Positions 46,150 to 54,008 of a stretch of 64,000 nucleotides of DNA are shown here, piece by piece. A program made the translations under genes and the position numbers. The notes under the pieces are model-generated. The model had not been told where the DNA came from and did no database searches. It saw only the letters and a program-made list of their open reading frames with translations. The DNA comes from Jiangella alkaliphila (GTDB lineage Bacteria; Actinomycetota; Actinomycetes; Jiangellales; Jiangellaceae), in NCBI RefSeq assembly GCF_900105925.1, contig NZ_LT629791.1, forward strand, positions 6,232,001 through 6,296,000, in the 5' to 3' direction. Positions within the stretch are counted from its first letter, which is position 1. Each line of letters opens with the position of its first letter.

Positions 46150-46601
46150 CGGCCTATCAGACGCCCCGGCTCACGGTCGATCTCGTGCCCCGGCAGTTCT
46201 GGCGGTCGAGCCTGGCGGAACAGATGCCCGCCGACCAGTGGCAGGAATGCCGAGGGTGGACGTTCAAGCGCGACGAATTCCGGTGCCGGGCCTGCGGATC
46301 TGAGAGCGACCTGGAGTGCGATGAAATCTGGTCCTACGACGGCAACGTGCGGCGCCTGGACGGCTTGCAGGCGTTGTGTTCGCCGTGCCACGCCGTCAAG
46401 CATCTCGGCCGCACGGTCCATCGCGGCGACCCGGACGCCGCGATGCGTCATCTGATGAGGGTCAACGACTGGTCGCGGGCCGAGGCCGTGCGTCACCGTG
46501 ACGAAGCGCTCGTTCTGTTCAAGGAGCGCAACCGGGTCGAGTTCGTGTCGACCGACACGTCCTGGCTCCTGGCCTGGCTCGGTATCGAGTTCCACGTGTA
46601 G
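46146..46601 (+). CDS. HNH-like zinc-knuckle protein, paralogue 2
   Basis: A 151-aa paralogue of the protein at 39021. It shares VDLVPRQFWRSSLAEQMPAD, the zinc pairs CRACGSESDLECDEIW and LCSPCHAVKHLGRTVHRGDP, and AAMRHLMRVNDWSRAEA. As in paralogue 1 the canonical HNH catalytic residues are replaced (CDEIW), while both zinc-binding CxxC pairs remain. It closes a five-gene overlapping operon (45239-46601). It may be a catalytically altered homing-type or phage packaging nuclease relative; its activity cannot be judged. Confidence 0.75.
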   Translation: MTAYQTPRLTVDLVPRQFWRSSLAEQMPADQWQECRGWTFKRDEFRCRACGSESDLECDEIWSYDGNVRRLDGLQALCSPCHAVKHLGRTVHRGDPDAAMRHLMRVNDWSRAEAVRHRDEALVLFKERNRVEFVSTDTSWLLAWLGIEFHV

Positions 46602-46618
46602 GCCCATGCCGAAGGAAG

Positions 46619-47169
46619 ATGATCAAGATGGGCGTAACCCTTGTCGCCGTTCTGGCGGCTTTCACCGTGGCGGGATGCTCGGAGCAGATCGGCGGGGAAC
46701 AGGCCACCACGCCGCCGCAGACGGCCGCTGAGCCGACGCCCAGCGTTGCCGAGACACCCCCTGCCCGCCGGAACCAGAGCCCGAGCCCGAGTACAACACG
46801 TTCGATGGTCCCGGCTTCACCTACGACGACGACCTGAACGTCACTCTCGGTGGGTTGGAAGAGTTCGTCCCGACCGAGTTCGCCGCCTTCGAAGAGGCGC
46901 CTGCGTATGTGCGGTTCACCGTCACCATCACGAACGGGACTGGCCAGCCGTTCGATCCAAGTACAACCTTCGTCACCGTGTCGTCTGGCGGCGCGGAGGC
47001 GAGCGCCGTTTTCGACGAGGGCCTTGAAGGGGCGCCGCTGACTCCGGTGCTGCCCGGCGAGTCGGTCAGTTGGATGGAGGGCTTCGCCGTCACCGATCCC
47101 GCCGACCTGGTGTGTCAGGTCACCCCGTCGTTCGACCACTTGGGGGAGTTGTTCGTCGGCGGGCTGTGA
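46619..47169 (+). pseudogene. Lipoprotein with beta-sandwich domain, one frameshift
   Basis: The start (MIKMGVTLVAVLAAFTVAGC) has a clean lipobox (VAGC), followed by a Pro/Thr-rich linker. The frame is lost at a C5 run near 46757 (GAGACACCCCCTGCC) and resumes one frame over with EPEPEPEYNTFDGPGFTYDD, then YVRFTVTITNGTGQPFDPST to LGELFVGGL, which looks like a DUF4352-type immunoglobulin-like domain. A one-base change in the homopolymer would repair it, so a sequencing error is possible. Confidence 0.65.
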
Positions 47170-47180
47170 CCCCCTAGACG

Positions 47181-47226
47181 CCGAGCACCCGGTTCGCCGC
47201 TTCCCCCGTCGGTGCCGGGTGCTCGG
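47181..47226 (+). terminator. Terminator hairpin after the lipoprotein
   Basis: Perfect 12-bp stem CCGAGCACCCGG / CCGGGTGCTCGG with a 22-base loop, 12 bp past the lipoprotein stop. Confidence 0.65.
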
Positions 47227-47328
47227 TCTCGTTCTCGGCCGTGGGAGCCGCTGGGCGGCTCGTGGGCGGCCCCGTTGGCGTCAGCCGGACGTCGGCACCG
47301 GGCGAGCCGTCGCGGCGCCGCATAAGTC

Positions 47329-47565
47329 GGCCCCCGCAACCGGATCGTCAGCGGTTGCCGGGGCCGTGCATGCCGTGCGCGGTACGCAGCCATTCGCCAC
47401 ACGCACGGACCCCGCCCCTGGGTCGTCGCCGGGGCGGGAGTTCTGACGTGATGCTCGGCCCCGGCAGCCCGGAGTCAAGGGGGTTGCCGGGGCCGAGCCG
47501 CGCGAGCAGACGGGATCAAGACTCGCGCGGTTCCCGCCGCGTGAACGCCGGTTACGCGGCGGGAA
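47329..47565. other. Array of five consecutive hairpins
   Basis: Inverted repeats follow one another: 47329-47365 (14-bp arms, one mismatch), 47411-47438 (8-bp arms), 47454-47497 (13-bp perfect), 47498-47530 (9-bp perfect) and 47531-47565 (12-bp perfect). The last three abut with no base between them. GTTGCCGGGGCCG occurs in two of them. No gene lies in 47170-47551. It may be a structured RNA, a replication or transfer origin, a recombination site, or stacked terminators. Confidence 0.55.
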
Positions 47566-47764
47566 GTCTCCTGGCCAGGATGGCAGCTGACGAGCACGAG
47601 GGGAGCGGTTGCGCCGCTCGGCACGCGCGGCGGCGCACGGCGGCGTTGAGGCCGCCCTGCTCGACGTCGCCGGTGAACTCGGCGAAGCTCAGGCCGGCCT
47701 GGCCGGCGAAGCGCCGGTACGCGTCGGGCGACGACGCGGTGCGACGTGCGGTTTCGATGTTCAT
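47552..47764 (-). CDS. Hypothetical 70-aa protein
   Basis: ATG 47764 overlaps the stop of the preceding frame (ATGA). The product starts MNIETARRTASSPDAYRRFA and GQAGLSFAEFTGDVEQGGLN, then becomes Arg- and Ala-rich. Its stop lies in the last hairpin of the array. No family recognised. Confidence 0.45.
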   Translation of the reverse strand: MNIETARRTASSPDAYRRFAGQAGLSFAEFTGDVEQGGLNAAVRRRACRAAQPLPSCSSAAILARRLPAA

Positions 47765-47960
47765 CGGGTGATCATCTCCTTGACGCGGCCGACCAGGGTG
47801 TAGGCGTCGCAGCTATCGGCGTAGAGCGGCGCGACGCGGTCGTGGATCTCCTTCGGCGCGTCGCGCTCGAACTGCCGCCCGGCTTCGACGGCGGCCTCGC
47901 GGGCGTGCTCGCGAAGCCTCGGGTTGTCCGGCTCCCCGCCTCGCGCGGCGGCAGGGCGCG
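47761..47960 (-). CDS. Hypothetical protein, start not identified
   Basis: The frame ends EPDNPRLREHAREAAVEAGR, QFERDAPKEIHDRVAPLYAD, CDAYTLVGRVKEMITR and has helical coding character. It overlaps the next gene by 4 bp. No start codon is found in frame before the nearest upstream stop (about 47993), so it may be 5'-truncated. Confidence 0.4.
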
Positions 47961-48099
47961 GCGTTTTCCGGTCAACGTGTGGTGATCGAGAAGATCAAGC
48001 TGGCCGAGAACGGTTCCGGCGAACGTCGTCGCGTGGCTCTACGTGGCCCGTGGCGCGCGCACACCCACCTGACGGCCGGCTTCGAGATGGCCGCGGCCG

Positions 48100-48204
48100 T
48101 GCGACCGACCTGCTGGAGCGGCTGCTGCCGGAGCGCGCGGCCAAACCGCTGGAACCTGAGCTGCGGGGGTCCGAGCCGGTGACGGTGCGGCTCAGCCAGT
48201 GGTG
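48100..48204 (+). pseudogene. Unidentified C-terminal fragment
   Basis: The frame ATDLLERLLPERAAKPLEPE, LRGSEPVTVRLSQW before TGA looks like the end of a protein, but its upstream part is not in frame. It is convergent with and overlaps the LacI-family gene end. The interval 47993-48100 shows no other gene. Confidence 0.25.
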
Positions 48205-49212
48205 ACCGTGACCGGCGCGGAGCTCTCACGGACGTGCAGCCGGAACGGCACCCGGCGCTGCTCAGCGGGCCGGCCCTCGGCCGCGTCGGCCTGCACCTCG
48301 AGGAGGTCGAGCGAGGAGCGAGCGATGTCGGCGTTGGCCGGCCCGACCGAGGTGAGCGACGGCACCGACGTGCGGGCCTCGTCGATGTCGTCGAACCCGA
48401 CGACGGCGATGTCGTCGGGAATGCGCAGCCCGAACCGGAGGACGGCGCGCATGGCGCCCAGCGCCGAGGAGTCGTTCATGGCGAACAGACCGTCGAAGCG
48501 CGACCGGCCGGTGTCCAGGTGGCGTGCGACGGCCGCCTCGCCCTCGAGGCGCGCCCAGCTTGAGTCGATGAACAGCCCCTCGTCCACCGACACCCCCGTA
48601 CGCCGCGTGCGCGTCGGCGTAGCCCTGCCGCCGCAGCTCGGCCGTCCGAGGCGGCCCGTACCCGGTACCCAGCAGCGCTATGCGGCACCGCCCGCCGGCC
48701 AGCAGGTGCGCAACGGCCTCGCGCGCCGCTTCGCGGTTGTCGGCGCCGACGTGATCGATCTGGCTGTGCAACTCACGGTCGCCTACCAGCACGAGCGGGT
48801 AGTCGGGGTGGCGGATCGTCACGTCCTTCGCCGTCAGCGCCACCGCGCTGATGATGACGCCGTCAGTGAGCAGCTCTCCCCCGCGCAGGATGCCCAACTC
48901 GACGTCGCGGTCGCCCTCCGTGGTCTCGACCAGCACCTTCAGCCTGCGGCGGCGGGCCTCAGCCACCACCGCGGCCGCGAGGTCGGCGAAGTACCGCTCG
49001 TGCAAGCTCGGCACCGCCAGCGTGACGGTGGACGTGCGGCCGCGACGCAGCCGCTGCGCGATCGGGTTCGGCCGATTGTTGAGCGCCGCGATGCTCGCCT
49101 GAACCCGCTTGCGGGTCGCCGGTGCCACATGCGCGTAGCCGTTGACGACGTTGGACACCGTCCGCTGCGACACCCCGGCATGACGCGCCACGTCATGCAT
49201 GCTCACCGCCAT
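48192..49212 (-). pseudogene. LacI-family regulator with one frameshift
   Basis: The N-terminus (VSMHDVARHAGVSQRTVSNV) is a complete LacI helix-turn-helix, and the effector domain continues to QGYADAHAAYG. The frame then breaks at a G5 run near 48595 and resumes with VSVDEGLFIDSSWARL, FDGLFAMNDSSALGAMRAVL and the normal C-terminus. One inserted or deleted G explains it, so either a recent loss or a sequencing error. No obvious target operon remains next to it. Confidence 0.75.
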
Positions 49213-49384
49213 GCCACGCGCCTCCGTTCCTCACCGAACATTACCAATGGCAAGGAGCCCGCCAGACGCATTTCCACCGTCCTTCACCCCGGGCGACTCG
49301 GACGCATCCACCCGCACACTGGACTGGCTCGGTTGCCGCATCGCGTCGGCCGGCGCTCGATCGTGGCGCCCGAAGAGACGAGAT

Positions 49385-49802
49385 TCATCGGATGAATACA
49401 TCGACGATCAGGTGGCGCTCGATCTCCGGCGTCATGCCCATGTCGCGGCTGACGCTGGCGGCGTCGATGGTGAATCCGTCGACACCGTGGTCGAGCGAGT
49501 CTTGGCCGTCGTAGGGAGCGAGGATCTCCACCACGCGGAAGCCCTGGCGGTACAGCGTGTCGAGTTGCGCGGTGATCTCCGGAAACGTCACCCCCTTCAC
49601 AGCCCGGGTAAAACTGACGGTTGCCCTGTAACTTCTGCCACCACTGATGAGGGACGCGGTCCGGGGAACCATGGCCGGAGGCCGGCGAGCTGGACGGCGC
49701 GGCCGTCGCCGCCCCCGGCGACGTGCCGACAGCGGCGGTCGCTGCCGCCACGAGAGCGGCGACCAAGGTCAGACGGAGTCGCGCGCCAACGCGTGTGCTC
49801 AT
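49385..49802 (-). pseudogene. Secreted glycoside hydrolase, N-terminal remnant
   Basis: ATG 49802 starts a signal peptide (MSTRVGARLRLTLVAALVAA, cleavage near ATAAPS). A frameshift follows. The second frame then reads GVTFPEITAQLDTLYRQGFR and VVEILAPYDGQDSLDHGVDG, the start of an alpha-amylase-like barrel, then ends within about 40 residues. It is last behind ribokinase on the same strand, suggesting a lost glycosidase member of the ribose operon. Confidence 0.6.
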
Positions 49803-49876
49803 GAGCGGCTCCTGTCACTCGTACGAATCGGACGTGCGTTCTCGTACAAGCCGGCTCTGCTGCCTGCGCGCCCGCG

Positions 49877-50803
49877 TCAGGGAATGGAGATCGCGGCCGG
49901 ATCCGCGAGCGCGGCGTCCACCTCATCGTGCGTGGGGAGCGCCGCCCGAGCGCCCGGCGCGCGGGTGGCCAGGGCTCCGACGACAGCGGCCCGGCGGATC
50001 GCCTCAGGGAGTTGCAGCCCCTGGGCGAGGCCGACAGCCGCCGCGCCGGTGAACGCGTCGCCGGCGCCGGTGGTGTCGACGGCGTCGACTGGGAAGGCGG
50101 GTTGGTGCCAAGTCCGTTCGCCGATATGGACGGTGGCGCCGGACTTCCCGCGGGTGACGGCGACGGCTCCGACGCCGATCCCGAGCAGCTCGCCGGCGTC
50201 GCCTGCGAGCGCGCGCAGCTCGTGTTCGTTGGGGGTGAGCAGGTCGATCATGGCCAGCAGGTCCGCCGAGACGGTCCGGGCCGGCGCCGGGTTGACGACG
50301 ACCGGCCAGCCGCGCTCCCGCGCGATCCGGGCGGCCGCGAGCACCGCGGCCTCGGGGATCTCGAACCCGGTGACGAGGACCGCGTGCGGCTCGTCGATCC
50401 GCCGGAGTGCCTGCACGACGTGCGACGGCGTCAGGTCGCCGTTCGCGCCACTGGCGACGGCGATGCTGTTCTCGGCGGTGGCGTCGACGAGGATCGAGGC
50501 GACGCCGGTCGGGCCGCTCGACGTGCCTAGTCCGCTCGTGTCGACGCCGGCGCGGGCCAGATCGGCGCGGGCGCTCCGCCCGAACTCGTCGTCGCCCACC
50601 AGCCCGACCAAGTAGGTGCGCGCGCCGAGCCGTGCGGCGGTCGCAGCCTGATTGCTGCCCTTGCCGCCGGCGTGCCGGGCGAACCGGCCGCCGATCACCG
50701 TCTCCCCCGGCGTGGGCAGACGGTCGACGGAGACGACGAGGTCGACGTTGACGGAACCGACGACGATCACCACCGGCGCCGACGGCCGGCTCTCGCCCGT
50801 CAT
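49877..50803 (-). CDS. rbsK: Ribokinase (PfkB family)
   Basis: A 308-aa ribokinase, which phosphorylates ribose to ribose 5-phosphate. The PfkB signature 1 region GGRFARHAGGKGSNQAATAA (about residues 38-57) has the ribokinase-type GGKGxNQA. Signature 2, VDTTGAGDAFTGAAAVGLAQ, holds the catalytic Asp. GSVNVDLVVSVDRLPTPGET and the ELLTPNEHEL-type segment (LLTPNEHELRALAGD) also fit RbsK. It overlaps the upstream permease stop by 4 bp and is the last intact gene of the lacI-ARH-transporter operon, which implies that the imported compound yields ribose. Confidence 0.92.
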   Translation of the reverse strand: MTGESRPSAPVVIVVGSVNVDLVVSVDRLPTPGETVIGGRFARHAGGKGSNQAATAARLGARTYLVGLVGDDEFGRSARADLARAGVDTSGLGTSSGPTGVASILVDATAENSIAVASGANGDLTPSHVVQALRRIDEPHAVLVTGFEIPEAAVLAAARIARERGWPVVVNPAPARTVSADLLAMIDLLTPNEHELRALAGDAGELLGIGVGAVAVTRGKSGATVHIGERTWHQPAFPVDAVDTTGAGDAFTGAAAVGLAQGLQLPEAIRRAAVVGALATRAPGARAALPTHDEVDAALADPAAISIP

Positions 50804-51687
50804 CCGGTCATCCCGGATGACGAGTAGCCGTCGATGAATCGGCGCTGGAGCAGCAAGAACAGGACCAGCACCGGGATCACCATGATCATGCCGCCGGCGC
50901 TGACGAGGGTGTAGTCGCGCGTGTAACCGGCCTGGAACGAGAAGAACGACGTCGACACCGGCATCTTGTCGCTGCTCTGGATGAAGGTCACCGCGAGCAG
51001 GAACTCGTTGTAGGCGGACAGTCCGGCGACCAGCGCGGCCGTCAGGAAGCCCGGCCAGGCCAGGGGCATGATCACCTTGGTGAGCACTCGGATGCTGCCC
51101 GCCCCGTCGAGCCGGGCGGCCTCCTCGTACTCGCGCGGCACGCCGACCATGAACGAGCGGATGAGCAGCGTGGCGAACGGACTGTAGATCGCCCAGTAGA
51201 TGATGACCAGGCCGAACAGGTTGTCGTACAGGCCGAGGTTGGTCCACATGAAGAACAGCGGCACGAGGAACAGCTGGATCGGCAGCGCCGAGGTGACCAG
51301 CAGATAGATGATGAAGAAGTTGCTGCCGGGCACGCGCAGCCGGCCCAGGGCGTAGGCGGCGCACCCGGCGATGACGCAGACGCCGAGCGCGGTCGCGGCC
51401 ACGATCAGCACGCTGTTGCGCAGTCCGACCCCCATGTTCGCCTGCTGCCAAGCGTCGACGAAGTTGCCCCACTGCGGATTCGCGGGCAGTCCGAGCGGAT
51501 CGCCGGCCAGCTCCGACTGGGTCTTCAGGGCGTTGAACCCGAAGATGAGCATGGGGCCGATGGCGAAGATCGCGAGGAGCAGCAGGACGACGTAGACCGC
51601 GTACCGGCCGGGCGTCAGTCGCTTCCTCGCCGGCGGTGGCGCGGCGGCGGGCGCCGCGGGTTGCGCTCGCTGGACCAGAACGCTCAT
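50800..51687 (-). CDS. Carbohydrate ABC transporter permease (MalG type)
   Basis: A 295-aa CUT1 inner-membrane permease with six helices. The coupling motif EYEEAARLDGAGSIRVLTKV, which contacts the ATPase, is at about residues 190-210. SALPIQLFLVPLFFMWTNLG is typical of MalG. Gene starts overlap by 4 bp on both sides. No ATPase is encoded in the operon; a shared MsiK-type ATPase encoded elsewhere is usual in actinomycetes. Confidence 0.9.
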   Translation of the reverse strand: MSVLVQRAQPAAPAAAPPPARKRLTPGRYAVYVVLLLLAIFAIGPMLIFGFNALKTQSELAGDPLGLPANPQWGNFVDAWQQANMGVGLRNSVLIVAATALGVCVIAGCAAYALGRLRVPGSNFFIIYLLVTSALPIQLFLVPLFFMWTNLGLYDNLFGLVIIYWAIYSPFATLLIRSFMVGVPREYEEAARLDGAGSIRVLTKVIMPLAWPGFLTAALVAGLSAYNEFLLAVTFIQSSDKMPVSTSFFSFQAGYTRDYTLVSAGGMIMVIPVLVLFLLLQRRFIDGYSSSGMTG

Positions 51688-52622
51688 ATCTCCCACCCCC
51701 GGCGCCGCAGGAGCAGGAAGCCGGAGACGGCGGTCAGGCTGACGAGCGCCATGACGATGCCGACGGACGCGGCGTACCCCGCCTCGAAATTGGCGAACGC
51801 GTTGCGGTAGAGCAGGGTGCCGAGCACGTCGGTCGAGCCGGCGGGGCCGCCCTGCGTCAGGATGTAGATGTAGTCGAAGATCAGGAACGACCAGATGACG
51901 GTCATCAGCGCCAGGAACATCAGCGTCGGCCTGATCCCCGGCAGGGTGACGTGCCAGAACTCGCGCCACGCGTTGGCGCCGTCGAGCCGGGCCGCCTCGT
52001 AGAGCGCGGGGTTCACCGACTGCATGGAGGCGAGGAAGATCACCACAAGGAAGCCCCACCACTGCCAGTTGTTGACGAAGGCGACGGCACCCAAGGCGAG
52101 ATCCTGGTCGCCGAGGAAGTTGACGCCGTCGAGCCAGGGAATCCCGAGTTTGGCGAGCCCGCTGCCGAGTCCCTGGTCCGGGTTGAGCAGGGACTGCCAG
52201 ATCGCCCCCGACACCACCGTCGCGACGACGTACGGGATGAAGTACGCGACCCGGAACAGGATCTGGAAGCGGCGGATCCGGGACAGCAGGAACGCCCCGA
52301 ACAGCCCCATCGCCATCGGCACCGTCAGGAAGAACGCCGTCCAGAGCACGTTGTGCTCCAGGGCGGCGTGGAACTCCGGGTCGGCGAACAGCCGCCGGTA
52401 GTTGTCCAGCCCGACGAAGTCGGCCGACCCGAGCCCGGTCCAGTTGGTGAAGGAGTACCAGACCGACAACGCGCCGGGCACCGCGATCACGAGGAGGTTC
52501 ACCAGGAGCAGCGGCGCCATGAACCCCAGACCCACCGCGGCCCGGCGAACCCGGGCCCGCCGGCGGGGGCCGGCCGCAGGAGACCGGTACGGCTGCGGCC
52601 GGGCGGCATGGGTGGCGGCCAT
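51684..52622 (-). CDS. Carbohydrate ABC transporter permease (MalF type)
   Basis: A 312-aa CUT1 permease with six helices. The EAA coupling loop is ALYEAARLDGANAWREFWHV (about residues 205-224). FMAPLLLVNLLVIAVPGALS is the first helix and SVWYSFTNWTGLG the start of the periplasmic part. It lies four bases after the solute-binding protein gene and overlaps the MalG-type gene by 4 bp. Confidence 0.9.
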   Translation of the reverse strand: MAATHAARPQPYRSPAAGPRRRARVRRAAVGLGFMAPLLLVNLLVIAVPGALSVWYSFTNWTGLGSADFVGLDNYRRLFADPEFHAALEHNVLWTAFFLTVPMAMGLFGAFLLSRIRRFQILFRVAYFIPYVVATVVSGAIWQSLLNPDQGLGSGLAKLGIPWLDGVNFLGDQDLALGAVAFVNNWQWWGFLVVIFLASMQSVNPALYEAARLDGANAWREFWHVTLPGIRPTLMFLALMTVIWSFLIFDYIYILTQGGPAGSTDVLGTLLYRNAFANFEAGYAASVGIVMALVSLTAVSGFLLLRRRGWEI

Positions 52623-52626
52623 GGCG

Positions 52627-53994
52627 TCACGTTCCCGTCGGAGCCGGCACCGGCGGCGTCTGGCCCGTCGCCAGCTCCTCTTGGAACACCGCGTCGAGGC
52701 CGGCGCAGAAGTCCTCCGGGCTGACCTGGCCGACCAGCACCTTGTCCATCTCCTCGTAGACGTAGGTGTCGGTCTTCGCCGGCAGGAACGTCCACGTCGT
52801 GTAGCCGACGTACCCGCTCTCGCTCAGCAGCAGGTACAGCCGCTTCATCCGCTCGTCGATGTCGGCCGGGAAGTCGCTCTCGGCCGCGACGACCGGGGCG
52901 GGTGGCAGGCCCGTCGCGGCGAGTGCTTCGAGTTGACGCTGCGGGTTGGTGACGAGGAAGTTGAGGTAGTCGGCCGCGGCGTCCGGGTCCGCGCAGTCCT
53001 TGTTGATGGAGTAGGCGCCACCCACCGAGAGCGGCAGCACCCCGGCCGGGACCCCGGTGTTCGTCGACGGCAGCGGCGCCCAGTCCCACTCCGCGTCGTT
53101 GCCGGCCGCCTCGCCGAAGTACGGTCCGATCTCCGAGAACGTCCACGACCCGCTGACGATCATCGCCACCTCGCCGGCGGCGAGCATCGCGTAGAGGTCG
53201 GTGAAGTTGTTGGTGAAGTAGCGGTCCGTGCTGCCGCCGAACCAGCCGTCGTCGAACCAGCCCTTCAGCAGGGTGACCGCGTCGACGACGACCGCGTCGG
53301 TCCACGGCCGCTCGCCGGTGAACACCTCGTACACCGCCTGTGGCCCGGCGAACGTGTTCAACATCCAGGTGACGTGCCACTCCGTGGCGGGCTTCCACTC
53401 GGCGTTGCCGGCGCCGACCGGCATGATCCCCTTGTCGGCCGCGTCCTGGCAGATCGCCTCGAACTCGGCCCTGGTGGTCGGCGGTGTCCAGCCGTTCGCA
53501 CTGAACGTGGCCGGGTTGTAGAAGACCGCCATCGTCTCGTGGTTGGCCGGCACCGAGTAGAGCGCGCCCTCGACCCGGCCCGCGTCCAGCGCCCAGGGCT
53601 GCAGTGACTGCGACCAGCCGAAGGAGTCCGCGTACTCGTCCATGGACAACAGGTTGCCGTTGCCGACGTACGCGACGGCCTGCGCGGGACCGAAGGTGGC
53701 GATGATGTCGGGGCCGCTCCCCGATGCCACCGCGGTCTGCGTCAACCGGTCGATCGTCTCGATCTGCTTGACCGACATCTCGACCGTCGCGCCGGACGTG
53801 GTCTCGTTGTAGGCGTCGACGAAGCTCTGCTGGAAGTAGCGTTCGACGTCCTCGGTCGGGAACGCCCCCCAGAACTCGATCTGGTCGTCACCTGCGGTGC
53901 CGGAGCCGGAACCGCAGGAGCTCACGAACATGGCTCCGAGGGCGGAGCCGCCGGTCACCTGCAGAAACCGCCGGCGGGAGAGATGTGCAGACAC
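52627..53994 (-). CDS. Carbohydrate ABC transporter substrate-binding lipoprotein, Tat signal
   Basis: A 455-aa family-1 sugar-binding protein. The N-terminus has a twin-arginine signal (SRRRFLQVTGGSALG) followed by a lipobox (VSSC, cysteine about residue 27), so it is exported folded and lipid-anchored. IEFWGAFPTEDVERYFQQSF and FNPATFSANGW-like (YNPATFSANGWTPPTTRAEF) segments are typical. GTG 53994 follows GGAGG by six bases. The substrate is unknown; the downstream ribokinase and upstream ADP-ribosylglycohydrolase suggest a riboside or an oligosaccharide containing ribose. Confidence 0.9.
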   Translation of the reverse strand: MSAHLSRRRFLQVTGGSALGAMFVSSCGSGSGTAGDDQIEFWGAFPTEDVERYFQQSFVDAYNETTSGATVEMSVKQIETIDRLTQTAVASGSGPDIIATFGPAQAVAYVGNGNLLSMDEYADSFGWSQSLQPWALDAGRVEGALYSVPANHETMAVFYNPATFSANGWTPPTTRAEFEAICQDAADKGIMPVGAGNAEWKPATEWHVTWMLNTFAGPQAVYEVFTGERPWTDAVVVDAVTLLKGWFDDGWFGGSTDRYFTNNFTDLYAMLAAGEVAMIVSGSWTFSEIGPYFGEAAGNDAEWDWAPLPSTNTGVPAGVLPLSVGGAYSINKDCADPDAAADYLNFLVTNPQRQLEALAATGLPPAPVVAAESDFPADIDERMKRLYLLLSESGYVGYTTWTFLPAKTDTYVYEEMDKVLVGQVSPEDFCAGLDAVFQEELATGQTPPVPAPTGT

Positions 53995-54008
53995 GGGAAA
54001 CCTCCGAA

